In this document: in pieces, positions 52,365 through 61,269 of the stretch
Layout: every line of letters begins with the position of its first letter
How positions within the stretch are numbered: the stretch's first letter is position 1
Origin: an uncultured Roseibium sp.
GTDB taxonomy: Bacteria; Pseudomonadota; Alphaproteobacteria; Rhizobiales; Stappiaceae
Reading direction: 5' to 3'
NCBI RefSeq assembly: GCF_963669205.1
Contig: NZ_OY769915.1
Coordinates: 3,446,001-3,510,000 of the forward strand
DNA: 64,000 nucleotides
The notes under the pieces: generated by a model
Told to the model about the DNA's origin: nothing
Databases searched by the model: none
Seen by the model: the letters and a program-made list of their open reading frames with translations, nothing else
Program-made: the position numbers and the translations under genes

Positions 52365-52736
52365 TTGGATCTTCAGCAAGTGCTCACATCATACGTCGCC
52401 GCCTGGAACGAAGCCGACCCGGGAAAGCGCCTAGGATTGCTCGAGCACTGCTGGGCCGACTGCGGGCACTATCTGGATCCCGCCGGAACAGCACACGGTC
52501 GCGAGCAATTGTCGGGCTACATCGGTGAATTTCACGAACACATGCCAGGTGCCCGCATTGAACTCATCAGCGGTGCAAGCGAGCACAATTCCCGTATTTT
52601 TTTCAAATGGCAGCTGATCACGGCTGAAGGCATCGTCAAGATCGATGGTGTCGATTTCGGTTCAATCGCCAAGGACGGCCGTCTTCAGGAAATCGTGGGC
52701 TTCTTTGGAGCCCCTCCCGAACGGACAGGGTCCTGA
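52365..52736 (+). CDS. SnoaL/NTF2-like protein
   Basis: A 123-residue NTF2-like fold: LTSYVAAWNEADPGKRLGLLEHCWADCGHYLDP is the typical SnoaL-like N-terminal helix-turn-helix, followed by HGREQLSGYIGEFHEHMPG and FFKWQLITAEGIVKIDGVDF. Ligand or enzyme activity unknown. TTG start at 52365 is supported by AGGAGG nine bases upstream. Convergent with rarA. Confidence 0.8.
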   Translation: MDLQQVLTSYVAAWNEADPGKRLGLLEHCWADCGHYLDPAGTAHGREQLSGYIGEFHEHMPGARIELISGASEHNSRIFFKWQLITAEGIVKIDGVDFGSIAKDGRLQEIVGFFGAPPERTGS

Positions 52737-52779
52737 TCCGCGTCACGTCCATTGAAGGCTGAAGATCGCGCTTGCCGGC

Positions 52780-54084
52780 TCAGCTCCGCTCCCGCCGCAA
52801 CTTGCTCCAGTATTCGAGCCGCTTGCGCAGGTCTCTTTCAAAACCGCGTTCCGGCGGGTCGTAGTAGGTCTGCCGGCCAAGCTGTTCGGGAAAATAGTCC
52901 TGCCCGGAAAATCCGTCGGGCGCGTCGTGATCATACCGATAGCCGGCGCCATAGCCCTCTTCCTTCATCAATTTGGTGGGGGCATTGAGGATATGTTTCG
53001 GAGGCAGAAGGGAACCGCTCGATTTCGCATCGCGCATGGCCGCCTTGTAGGCGACATAGGCCCCATTGGATTTTGGCGCCGTCGCCACATAGATCACCGC
53101 CTGCGCGAGCGCCAGTTCCCCTTCCGGCGAGCCCAGCATCTGGTAAGCATCGCGGGCGGCGTTGGTCTGGACGAGCGCATTCGGATCGGCAAGACCGATA
53201 TCTTCCACCGCCATGCGGATCAGGCGGCGCGCCAGGTACATCGGGTCTTCGCCGCCATCCAGCATGCGGCAGAACCAGTAGAGCGCCGCGTCCGGATCCG
53301 AGCCTCTGACCGACTTGTGCAATGCGGAGATCAGATTGTAGTGGCCGTCAGCGCTCTTGTCGTAGATCGGCGCGCGGCGTTGCACGATTTCCTGCAGCCG
53401 CTCCGCATCGAAAACCTCGTCTTCCGCCGCCGCCCGCCAGACATCCTCGGCGAGCGTCAAGGCAGACCGTCCATCGCCGTCCGCCATGCGGATCAGCACC
53501 TGCCGGGCCTCTTCGTCGAGCGGCAGCTTTTTGTCTTCCGTCTGTTCCGCACGAGCAAGCAGCGCCTCCAGCGCTTCCAGCGACAGGGAGTGGAATGTCA
53601 TTACGTGCGAACGAGAAAGCAGCGCGGCATTGAGTTCGAAGGACGGATTTTCCGTTGTCGCGCCGACAAGCGTGATGGTGCCGTCCTCCATCACGGGAAG
53701 GAAGCTGTCCTGCTGGGCGCGGTTGAAGCGGTGTATCTCGTCAACGAAAAGCAGCGTCGAACGGCCGCCCATCCGTCTGGCGCGGGCCGCCTCGAACACT
53801 TTCTTCAGATCCGCAACGCCGGAGAAGATCGCCGAAATCTGCTCGAAGGCAAGATCGGTCTCGTTCGCGAGCAGGCGCGCGATCGTTGTTTTCCCGGTTC
53901 CCGGAGGTCCCCAGAAGATCAGCGAGCCCAGGGTCCGCGTCTTGAGCATCCGCGACAGCGTGCCTTCCGCCCCCAGAAGATGATCCTGCCCCACGACGTC
54001 GGCAAGGCGCGCCGGACGCAACCGGTCCGCCAGCGGACGCGGGCCGGATTGCGCAAGACCGGAGGCTTCGAAGAGATCGCTCAC
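52780..54084 (-). CDS. rarA: Replication-associated recombination protein RarA (MgsA)
   Basis: A 434-residue AAA+ ATPase that acts at stalled replication forks. Walker A is IFWGPPGTGKTTIARLLA, Walker B LLFVDEIHRFNRAQQD, sensor 1 GATTENPSF. The C-terminal tetramerisation domain (about 250-430) contains MLDGGEDPMYLARRLIRMAVEDIG. GTG start with AGGA six bases upstream. It is 7 bp downstream of the Do-type protease, so they are one operon. Confidence 0.95.
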   Translation of the reverse strand: MSDLFEASGLAQSGPRPLADRLRPARLADVVGQDHLLGAEGTLSRMLKTRTLGSLIFWGPPGTGKTTIARLLANETDLAFEQISAIFSGVADLKKVFEAARARRMGGRSTLLFVDEIHRFNRAQQDSFLPVMEDGTITLVGATTENPSFELNAALLSRSHVMTFHSLSLEALEALLARAEQTEDKKLPLDEEARQVLIRMADGDGRSALTLAEDVWRAAAEDEVFDAERLQEIVQRRAPIYDKSADGHYNLISALHKSVRGSDPDAALYWFCRMLDGGEDPMYLARRLIRMAVEDIGLADPNALVQTNAARDAYQMLGSPEGELALAQAVIYVATAPKSNGAYVAYKAAMRDAKSSGSLLPPKHILNAPTKLMKEEGYGAGYRYDHDAPDGFSGQDYFPEQLGRQTYYDPPERGFERDLRKRLEYWSKLRRERS

Positions 54085-54091
54085 AGGCGTC

Positions 54092-55552
54092 CTATCTCAC
54101 TTCCAGCTTCGAAACCTTGCCGTTGCGCTCGATTTCAAGGACCCAGACACTCGGCGGCGTCTTGGTGATCACCTCCAGCATGCGGGTTGATTCAACCTTT
54201 CTCTCGTTCACCGCACGAATGATGTCGCCCGGGCGCATGCCCACCTGGTTCGCCGCGCCCCGGCGGTCGACAGCGGCGATCACGACCCCTTCAAAGACCC
54301 CGCCGTCCAGGCCGAGTTCCTCGGCAACGGCCGGAGACAGGTTCATGACGGTGACCCCCTCGAAGGGTGAATATTCGCGCAGCTCGCGCGTGTCGCGCGG
54401 CACGGTTTCGGGTGCGGGCACAAGCGGAACGGAGAGCGACACTTCCTGTCCGTCCCGGACAATCAGGAACCGGGACGTCTCTCCGATCATTTTCGTGGCA
54501 AACCGGTAACCGAAGGAATTGGGATCAACGACTTCCTTGCCTTCGATCTCGACAACCAGATCGCTGACCTCCAGCCCGGCTTCATGGGCCGGAGACCCGT
54601 TGAATACGGCCGTGACGAGAACGCCCTGCGGACGGTCGAGCGAAAGAGCCTCTGCGATTTCCGCGTTGACCATCTGGACCGTCGCACCAAGCCACGGACG
54701 CCGCACCTTGCCGCCCTGGTCCGCCGCCTGGGCGACGAAGCGGGCCATGTGCGCAGGGATTGCGAAACCGATGCCGTTGGAGCCGCCGGAACGGGAAAAT
54801 ATCGCCGTGTTGATACCGACAAGGTTGCCGGACATGTCGACCAGGGCACCGCCGGAATTGCCGGGGTTGATGGCAGCATCCGTCTGGATGAAGAACTGGA
54901 AGTCGGTCACGCCGACCTGCGTTCGGGCAAGCGCGGACACGATGCCCTGCGTGACCGTCTGACCGACACCGAACGGGTTGCCGACCGCCAGAACGATATC
55001 GCCGACTTCAAGGCTGTCGGAATCGGCAAAGCTCACATGCTCGAACGGTCCTTCCTCGCGGATCTTGAGCACAGCAAGATCCGTGCGCTCGTCCATCAGA
55101 ACGATGTCCGCGTCGAATTCCCGGCGATCGCTGAGAGCAACGCGCACGGCGTCCGCGCCCTTGATGACGTGATGGTTGGTGATCACGGTGCCCTCGGCAG
55201 AAATGATCACACCGGATCCGAGCGACGATTCCACCCGCTCACGCGGACGGCTGTTGCCTTGTCCCGGCTGTCCGAAGAACCGGCGGAAAAACGGATCTTC
55301 GAAAAACGGGGAGACGCGCTGACGCTGAACCACCTTCCGGCTGGCATAGACATTCACGACGGCCGGAGCGACCTGTTTCGCCACAGGCGCGAAGGACAGT
55401 TTGATCTGCGCTTCGCTTTGCGGAACCAGCCTCAGGTCCGCAGGTGACGGATCGACCGTCTGCGCAAAACTTGCGGTCGCCAGGATGCCGGTCAGGGCTG
55501 CAAGCAGAATACGGCACAACGGTCGGAATCTGTTTGAATTTGTCAGACGCAT
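54092..55552 (-). CDS. Periplasmic Do/DegP-type serine protease
   Basis: A 486-residue HtrA-family protease. Signal peptide with cleavage near TASFAQ, then a trypsin-like domain with His in TNHHVIKG, Asp in DERTDLAVLKI and Ser in NPGNSGGALVD, and two PDZ domains (about 270-370 and 395-480). Handles misfolded envelope proteins. In many alphaproteobacteria rarA is encoded directly downstream, as here. Which degP/degQ paralogue it is remains open. Confidence 0.93.
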   Translation of the reverse strand: MRLTNSNRFRPLCRILLAALTGILATASFAQTVDPSPADLRLVPQSEAQIKLSFAPVAKQVAPAVVNVYASRKVVQRQRVSPFFEDPFFRRFFGQPGQGNSRPRERVESSLGSGVIISAEGTVITNHHVIKGADAVRVALSDRREFDADIVLMDERTDLAVLKIREEGPFEHVSFADSDSLEVGDIVLAVGNPFGVGQTVTQGIVSALARTQVGVTDFQFFIQTDAAINPGNSGGALVDMSGNLVGINTAIFSRSGGSNGIGFAIPAHMARFVAQAADQGGKVRRPWLGATVQMVNAEIAEALSLDRPQGVLVTAVFNGSPAHEAGLEVSDLVVEIEGKEVVDPNSFGYRFATKMIGETSRFLIVRDGQEVSLSVPLVPAPETVPRDTRELREYSPFEGVTVMNLSPAVAEELGLDGGVFEGVVIAAVDRRGAANQVGMRPGDIIRAVNERKVESTRMLEVITKTPPSVWVLEIERNGKVSKLEVR

Positions 55553-55624
55553 TGTCGAGCCCCTCTTTTCGAATCTTCTTCCCTATTCGCGATACATGGC
55601 AGATAGGGTGCAAAAGAGGCAATT

Positions 55625-55661
55625 ACAAAAACAATGAGCCGCCAAATCAATGGCGGCTCAT
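55625..55661 (-). terminator. Rho-independent terminator of the chemoreceptor gene
   Basis: Minus strand: ATGAGCCGCCA and TGGCGGCTCAT (55651-55661, 55634-55644) form an 11-bp stem with a six-base loop, followed by a T-rich run. It lies 22 bp after the chemoreceptor stop. Confidence 0.85.
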
Positions 55662-55682
55662 CAAAACGCGTTGAGCTGAGGA

Positions 55683-57860
55683 TCAGGCGGAACGCACCTG
55701 CTGAAGGAAGCTGCGCACTTCGGTATCCAGCTGTTCCGCTTCTGCCGCCATCTGGGCCGCTTCCTCGGAAAAGTTCTGGGCGGCCATGTTGGTGTCGTTG
55801 GAAAGCGCCGAAACGTTTCGGATGTCCTCGGTAACCTTGGACGTTCCACCGGCGGCGCGCTGCGTGTTCTCCGCAATTCCCTGGGTCGCGTAGCTCTGTT
55901 CCGTCACCGCCGCGGCGACTTCGCTCACGGACTTTGTGATCTCGTCGATCGTCTTCTGGATATCGCCGATCGCACCGACTGCATCGTCGGTCGCACCGCG
56001 GATCGCGTCGATCTGCTGCTGGATCTCACCCGTTGCCTTGCCGGTCTGGGACGCCAGGTCCTTGACCTCGGATGCAACAACCGCAAAGCCCTTGCCGGCT
56101 TCCCCGGCCCGCGCCGCCTCAATGGTGGCGTTGAGGGCGAGCAGGTTCGTCTGATCGGCAATATCGCTGATCAGGGTGACAACCTCGCCGATCCGGTTCG
56201 CTGCCTCGGCGAGAGACTTCACCGTCTCGTTGGTCGTCTCGGCACGCCTGGTCGCATCAGCCGCCACGTTCGACGAGCGTTCGATCAGGGTGGAAATCTC
56301 CTGGATCGAGCTCGACAGCTGATCGGAGGCGGCCGCAATCGATTCGACTTCGGCGAGCGTTTCCTCCGACATCGTCGCGGCGTTACCGGACGTTTCACCC
56401 GCCGTATCGGTCATGTTGCGCATGTTGCTCGCCGACTCGCGAAGCGAAGCGGCCGAATGCGCAACCTTGTCGACGACGCTGCCCACCGTTGCCTCGAAGT
56501 CCCCTGCAAGGCTCGCCAGCATCTCCTGGCGCTGTTCGGCCTGAATGCGCGCGGCATCGGCCTCTTCGGTGGCACGTTGCTCGTTTTCTTCTGCGGCATT
56601 CTGCCGGATCTGAAGGACGGCACGGCCGATATCGCCAATTTCGTCCTTGCGCTTAGCAGCCTTGATTTCTGCCCCCAGATCGCCAGCGGCAATGGCATTC
56701 AGGGCACCAACGAGGGTCGACAACGGACGCGTGATCGATTGCGAAAAGAACAGCGCGATGACGGCCGCGATCGCGACCGTGCCAAGAGACCAGAAGATCA
56801 TCTGGTCGCGCATGTTGGTCACGGCGGCAAGCGTTTCGCTGACGCTTTTTTCCGCAGCGACAACCCAGGTCTGCCCGGCGAAACGCAGAGGACGCGCCAC
56901 CACCAGATCATCGACACCATCCGCCCCGGTGACGATGGAGGCGGCGGCAGCGCCATTCGCCGCTGCCATCACCGGCTCCGCCGTCGTCTTTGCCACGAGT
57001 GCCGTCGGCGAACCGGCCAGAGGCTGATCGCTCAGAAGCAACCCGTCCTGGTTCGTGACGTAGACCTGACCCGTTTCCCCAAGGTCCTCACGGTTCGCGA
57101 CGATGTTGTTCAGGAACGCGGAATCGAGCCTTACGACGGCGACGCCGTTCAGACTGATCGTTCCGAAGGAATTCATGAAGACGGGAGCAGCCAGAAACAT
57201 CGAACCGTCGCCGTCCGCGGCCTCGTATCCGGCGAACGGACTCACGGCCACCTCGCCTTCGCCGAGCGTCAAGGCTGCTTCGAACGCTGTCTGAAGCCCG
57301 GAACCGTCCGCGGCGCTCTCGGCCCCGAGTTGAGACAGGAACTCGTCCCCCTTGGTTACGGAGTAAAGAACCAGGCCAGCCGGATCGATCAGGTAGATAT
57401 CGGCATAGCCGCCGTTTTTCCAGACGCTGTAGAATGCCGGGTGCGATTCGGAGTGGCGCCAGGCGTACATTGTCTTCTGGTCGGCGCCTGAAATCTCTGC
57501 ACGTTCTTCAGGTGTCCGGGGCGCATGGAAGAGCCCGAGAATCTCGTCTTTTTCCTTGCCGAGATTCAAGGTCGCGTTGGCGAGATTGCTCATGGGATCC
57601 GCCACACCGGATGCCAGATTCACCACTTCAGCCTTGGCCGCACTCAGCTTGCTCTCCAGGAGAGCAGACCGGGCGCTGATGACCATGCCCAGCTCCGCTT
57701 CTGCAGCTTTCTGCAGCCCGTCGCGGCCCGTCATGTATCCGATCACTCCAACCGCGGTACACGCGGCGAAGGTCAGAACAATCATCAATGTCGGTATAAC
57801 AAAGGAAAGTCGAAAAGAGCTGGACGCCCCTTTCGAGTCAGAGTTTTTCTTGCCAAACAC
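55683..57860 (-). CDS. Methyl-accepting chemotaxis protein
   Basis: A 725-residue chemoreceptor. TM1 (about 18-38), a periplasmic sensor of about 300 residues (Cache-like, YADIYLIDPAGLVLYSVTKGD), TM2 (about 355-375), HAMP (about 376-430), and a signalling domain with the conserved hairpin tip ALNATIEAARAGEAGKGFAVVA. No C-terminal CheR pentapeptide is seen. GTG start; it is followed by a terminator and lies upstream of the ribosomal operon without coupling. Ligand unknown. Confidence 0.93.
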   Translation of the reverse strand: MFGKKNSDSKGASSSFRLSFVIPTLMIVLTFAACTAVGVIGYMTGRDGLQKAAEAELGMVISARSALLESKLSAAKAEVVNLASGVADPMSNLANATLNLGKEKDEILGLFHAPRTPEERAEISGADQKTMYAWRHSESHPAFYSVWKNGGYADIYLIDPAGLVLYSVTKGDEFLSQLGAESAADGSGLQTAFEAALTLGEGEVAVSPFAGYEAADGDGSMFLAAPVFMNSFGTISLNGVAVVRLDSAFLNNIVANREDLGETGQVYVTNQDGLLLSDQPLAGSPTALVAKTTAEPVMAAANGAAAASIVTGADGVDDLVVARPLRFAGQTWVVAAEKSVSETLAAVTNMRDQMIFWSLGTVAIAAVIALFFSQSITRPLSTLVGALNAIAAGDLGAEIKAAKRKDEIGDIGRAVLQIRQNAAEENEQRATEEADAARIQAEQRQEMLASLAGDFEATVGSVVDKVAHSAASLRESASNMRNMTDTAGETSGNAATMSEETLAEVESIAAASDQLSSSIQEISTLIERSSNVAADATRRAETTNETVKSLAEAANRIGEVVTLISDIADQTNLLALNATIEAARAGEAGKGFAVVASEVKDLASQTGKATGEIQQQIDAIRGATDDAVGAIGDIQKTIDEITKSVSEVAAAVTEQSYATQGIAENTQRAAGGTSKVTEDIRNVSALSNDTNMAAQNFSEEAAQMAAEAEQLDTEVRSFLQQVRSA

Positions 57861-57990
57861 AGTATTTCCCCAATCCCACTTCGTCCCACGAGGGCATGAG
57901 GAAAACCTAGGTTCAGTTCCTTAAATCATTGATAATCCTGAGAACGATCCCACTATCTGAAACCGCTCGATTTACTTCATCAAGCTGCAA

Positions 57991-58017
57991 TAAAAAAAGG
58001 CGGGCAAAGGCCCGCCT
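57991..58017 (-). terminator. Rho-independent terminator of the ribosomal/rpoA operon
   Basis: Minus strand: AGGCGGGC and GCCCGCCT (58010-58017, 57998-58005) form an 8-bp stem with a four-base loop, followed by a run of T (complement of the A run at 57991-57998). It lies 25 bp after the rplQ stop. Confidence 0.9.
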
Positions 58018-58041
58018 CCCGATTTTTTGTCAAGCTACAAC

Positions 58042-58467
58042 TTACGCTGCGTCTTCAGCTGTTTCTTCAGCCTCAACGCGTGCGCGGTCGTCAGCGCCGC
58101 GTGCATCCGGGTCGCGATCGACAAGTTCGATCACAGCCATCGGCGCGTTGTCGCCATAGCGGAAACCGGCTTTCAGAACGCGGGAATATCCACCGTTCCG
58201 GTCCTTGTACCGCTCGCCAAGCGTTTCGAAAAGCTTGGCAACCATGGCCGTATCGCGAATCTGCGAGATAGCCTGGCGGCGTGCGTGAAGATCACCGCGC
58301 TTGCCCAGTGTGATGAGCTTTTCGATGATCGGCTTCATTTCCTTAGCCTTCGGCAGTGTGGTCACGATCTGCTCATGCTTGATCAGCGACGCTGCCATGT
58401 TCGCGAACATCGCCTTGCGGTGGCTGGATGTCCGGTTGAGCTTGCGGCCGGATTTACCGTGGCGCAT
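58042..58467 (-). CDS. rplQ: 50S ribosomal protein L17
   Basis: A 141-residue large-subunit protein. The N-terminal MRHGKSGRKLNRTSSHRKAM is the universal L17 start; the C-terminal acidic tail (ARVEAEETAEDAA) is longer than in E. coli. Last gene of the alpha operon, followed by a terminator. Confidence 0.97.
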   Translation of the reverse strand: MRHGKSGRKLNRTSSHRKAMFANMAASLIKHEQIVTTLPKAKEMKPIIEKLITLGKRGDLHARRQAISQIRDTAMVAKLFETLGERYKDRNGGYSRVLKAGFRYGDNAPMAVIELVDRDPDARGADDRARVEAEETAEDAA

Positions 58468-58551
58468 GGCCCTCTCCTTTATCTTTCAGGCAGTCTGCTT
58501 GAACCTTTGAAGCACTTGCCCGGTTGAACCCTTCAGGGACGCGTACGTCCC

Positions 58552-59574
58552 TCAATACTGATGGTCTTCGTAGCGCTTGGCGAGATCGTCGATGTTCTCC
58601 GGCGGCCAGTTGGCGACTTCCATGCCGAGATGGAGCCCCATCTGGGCGAGAACTTCCTTGATTTCGTTGAGCGACTTGCGGCCGAAATTCGGTGTCCGCA
58701 GCATTTCCGCTTCGGTCTTCTGAATGAGATCGCCAATATACACGATATTGTCGTTCTTCAGGCAGTTTGCAGACCGTACAGACAGTTCCAGTTCGTCGAC
58801 TTTCTTCAGGAGCGCCGGGTTGAAGGCAAGCTCGGGGACAGTGTCCTCGGCGACTTCACGCTGCGGCTCTTCGAAGTTGACGAAGATGGAGAGCTGATCC
58901 TGCAGAATGCGAGCGGCGAAGGCCACGGCATCATCCGGCTTGACGGAACCGTCGGTCTCGACGGTCAGGGTCAGCTTGTCGTAGTCAAGAACCTGGCCTT
59001 CACGGGTGTTTTCCACCTTGTAGGAGACCTTCTTGACCGGAGAGTAGAGGCTGTCGACCGGAATGAGTCCGATCGGTGCATCTTCCGGACGGTTGCGATC
59101 GGAAGAATGGTAGCCCTTACCCGTGTTCACGGTGAATTCCATGCGGATTTCAGCGCCTTCGTCCAGCGTGCACAGCACGAGGTCCGGATTGAGCACTTCC
59201 ACATCGCCGACGGTCTGGATATCACCGGCCGTCACGACACCGGGGCCCTGCTTGCGCACGACCATGCGCTTGGGTCCCTCGCCTTCCATGCGGATGGCGA
59301 TTTCCTTGATGTTGAGCACGATGTCGGTGACGTCTTCGCGCACGCCCGGGATCGAGGAGAATTCATGCAGAACGCCATCGATCTGAACGGCAGTCACGGC
59401 AGCCCCCTGCAGGGAGGACAGCAGGATACGGCGCAGCGCGTTGCCCAGTGTCAGGCCGTATCCGCGCTCGAGAGGCTCGGCAACAACGGTCGCCGTGAAG
59501 CGCGGGTCATGACCCGGCTTGATCTCGAGTTTGGTCGGCTTGATCAGTTCTTGCCAATTTTTTTGAATGGTCAC
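58552..59574 (-). CDS. rpoA: DNA-directed RNA polymerase subunit alpha
   Basis: A 340-residue alpha subunit: assembly domain (about 1-235, with GNALRRILLSSL) and C-terminal domain (about 260-340, ELSVRSANCLKNDNIVYIGDLIQKTEAEML), the CTD being the UP-element and activator contact. Linker of about 25 residues. Usual length for alphaproteobacteria. Between rpsK and rplQ in the conserved order. Confidence 0.98.
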   Translation of the reverse strand: MTIQKNWQELIKPTKLEIKPGHDPRFTATVVAEPLERGYGLTLGNALRRILLSSLQGAAVTAVQIDGVLHEFSSIPGVREDVTDIVLNIKEIAIRMEGEGPKRMVVRKQGPGVVTAGDIQTVGDVEVLNPDLVLCTLDEGAEIRMEFTVNTGKGYHSSDRNRPEDAPIGLIPVDSLYSPVKKVSYKVENTREGQVLDYDKLTLTVETDGSVKPDDAVAFAARILQDQLSIFVNFEEPQREVAEDTVPELAFNPALLKKVDELELSVRSANCLKNDNIVYIGDLIQKTEAEMLRTPNFGRKSLNEIKEVLAQMGLHLGMEVANWPPENIDDLAKRYEDHQY

Positions 59575-59663
59575 GTTTTCGTCCCTTCGGCTATCCCGCC
59601 CGGTTCTTCAGGACCGGGCCATTCTTTGCCATTTGGAGAAACAGGTACCTAAAGCCCGGAGCC

Positions 59664-60053
59664 TTAGACGCGGCGACGCTTGCGCGGACGGCAGCCATTG
59701 TGCGGAATCGGCGTCACGTCGCGGATCGACGTGATCAGGAAACCGGCAGCCTGCAACGCACGCAGTGCGGATTCACGGCCCGAACCCGGTCCACGGACCT
59801 CGACTTCCAGGGTACGCATGCCATGCTCGGCGGCTTTCTTGGCGGCGTCTTCAGCAGCAACCTGAGCCGCATACGGGGTCGACTTGCGCGATCCCTTGAA
59901 GCCCAGAGCACCAGCGGACGACCAGGAAATCGCATTGCCTTGTGCGTCGGTAATCGTGATCATGGTGTTGTTGAACGTGGAGTTCACATGCGCAACGCCG
60001 GAAGAGATGTTCTTGCGCTCGCGGCGACGCACGCGCGTCGTGTCTTTAGCCAT
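59664..60053 (-). CDS. rpsK: 30S ribosomal protein S11
   Basis: A 129-residue small-subunit platform protein. Landmarks: VAHVNSTFNNTMITITD, GALGFKGSRKSTPYAAQVAAE and the C-terminal DVTPIPHNGCRPRKRRRV. Preceded by rpsM and followed by rpoA, the normal order of the alpha operon. Confidence 0.98.
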   Translation of the reverse strand: MAKDTTRVRRRERKNISSGVAHVNSTFNNTMITITDAQGNAISWSSAGALGFKGSRKSTPYAAQVAAEDAAKKAAEHGMRTLEVEVRGPGSGRESALRALQAAGFLITSIRDVTPIPHNGCRPRKRRRV

Positions 60054-60124
60054 TCTTGTGTCCTTGTTTTGATCTCGTCACTGCCGTAATGCCGGCAGCT
60101 CCACCACCAATCGCTGTCTGATGA

Positions 60125-60493
60125 TTATTTCTTCTTGCCGGCGATCGGTTTTGCCGGACCCTTGCGGGTACGTGCATTCGTGTGTGTCCGCTGACCACGG
60201 ACCGGAAGTCCGCGGCGGTGACGCAGACCGCGGTAGCAGCCCAGGTCCATGAGACGCTTGATGTTCATGGCGGTGTCGCGGCGAAGGTCGCCTTCAACCA
60301 TGTAGTCACGGTCGATGGTTTCGCGAATCGACAGAACCTCGGCATCCGAAAGTTCGTTCACGCGGCGGGCAGCATCGATGTTGTTCTTCTCGACGATTTC
60401 CTGCGCGAATTTTGCGCCAATGCCATGAATGTACTGAAGCGCGATAACGACGCGCTTGTTCGTAGGAATGTTAACGCCAGCAATACGTGCCAC
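60125..60493 (-). CDS. rpsM: 30S ribosomal protein S13
   Basis: A 122-residue subunit-bridge protein. The start is set to GTG at 60493 because the mature protein in all bacteria begins (M)ARIAGV, and GGAG stands six bases before that GTG; an in-frame ATG four codons earlier is in the ribosome-binding site. The C-terminus HTNARTRKGPAKPIAGKKK is typical. Confidence 0.96.
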   Translation of the reverse strand: MARIAGVNIPTNKRVVIALQYIHGIGAKFAQEIVEKNNIDAARRVNELSDAEVLSIRETIDRDYMVEGDLRRDTAMNIKRLMDLGCYRGLRHRRGLPVRGQRTHTNARTRKGPAKPIAGKKK

Positions 60494-60585
60494 GTTTGTC
60501 TCCATTTGCTAGCGGCAACCACGAGGAGATGCCGCAGTGGGTAAAGCCCGCGTCCGGTGGAGCCCGGCCCTTGCGGGGTACGAAA

Positions 60586-60604
60586 TGCCGGGTAGCTCCC
60601 GGCA
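60586..60604. other. Hairpin in the rpsM-adk intergenic region
   Basis: TGCCGGG and CCCGGCA form a 7-bp stem with loop TAGCT within the gap 60494-60672 on the operon's coding strand. No T run follows, so read-through is likely. It could be an internal stabiliser, attenuator or processing site. Confidence 0.35.
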
Positions 60605-60672
60605 CAGAGAAGGCCGGTCCCACTCGCGTGAAACCGGCTAAACTGTCTGGTAGAGCGCGTCGTTTACCGCTC

Positions 60673-61269
60673 TTAAACCTTCTCGTCAAGTCCTTGCAGG
60701 ACGGATTCTATGGAGGCCGAAACTTCGTCGATGGACTGCATCCCATCGACCACCGAAAGCAGCCCGGATTTCTCGTAGTAAGGCACCACGACGGCCGTGT
60801 CCCGGTTGTAGGCTTCAAGGCGCTGTTTGAACACCTCGGGATCATCGTCCTTGCGCACCGGTTGCCCTGCAGCCTTTGCGTCTTCGGCACGCTTGATGAT
60901 CCGGTCGACGAGTTGTGTCTGGTCGACGCGCAGCTCGAGGACCGCATCCAGTTTCGAGCCGTTCTCGGTGAGCATCTGGTCGAGTGCTTCCGCCTGGGCG
61001 AGCGTGCGCGGGAAGCCGTCGAGGATGAATCCGTTTCTGGCGTCTTCCTCGGCGGTGCGGTCGCGAATGATGCCGACGACGATCTCGTCGGACACGAGGC
61101 CGCCTGCATCCATGACGGCCTTGGCCTTCAGTCCGACGGGGGTCTGTGCTGCCACTGCAGCTCGAAGCATGTCTCCGGTGGACAGCTGAGGGATGCCGTA
61201 CGTCTCGACCAGGCGGGTCGCCTGTGTTCCCTTGCCCGCCCCCGGCGGTCCTACCAGAATAAGCCTCAT
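60673..61269 (-). CDS. adk: Adenylate kinase
   Basis: A 198-residue adenylate kinase (ATP + AMP to 2 ADP). P-loop GPPGAGKGTQATRL, AMP-binding LSTGDMLRAAV and FILDGFPRTLAQAEAL. The LID is of the short type (no Zn-finger Cys), usual in alphaproteobacteria. It overlaps the secY stop by four bases, so it is translationally coupled to secY. Confidence 0.97.
   Translation of the reverse strand: MRLILVGPPGAGKGTQATRLVETYGIPQLSTGDMLRAAVAAQTPVGLKAKAVMDAGGLVSDEIVVGIIRDRTAEEDARNGFILDGFPRTLAQAEALDQMLTENGSKLDAVLELRVDQTQLVDRIIKRAEDAKAAGQPVRKDDDPEVFKQRLEAYNRDTAVVVPYYEKSGLLSVVDGMQSIDEVSASIESVLQGLDEKV

Noticed and set aside
52927..54168. Open frame of 413 codons on the plus strand
   Set aside because: Antisense to rarA, whose AAA+ motifs are complete.
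58561..59652. Open frame of 363 codons on the plus strand
   Set aside because: Antisense to rpoA.
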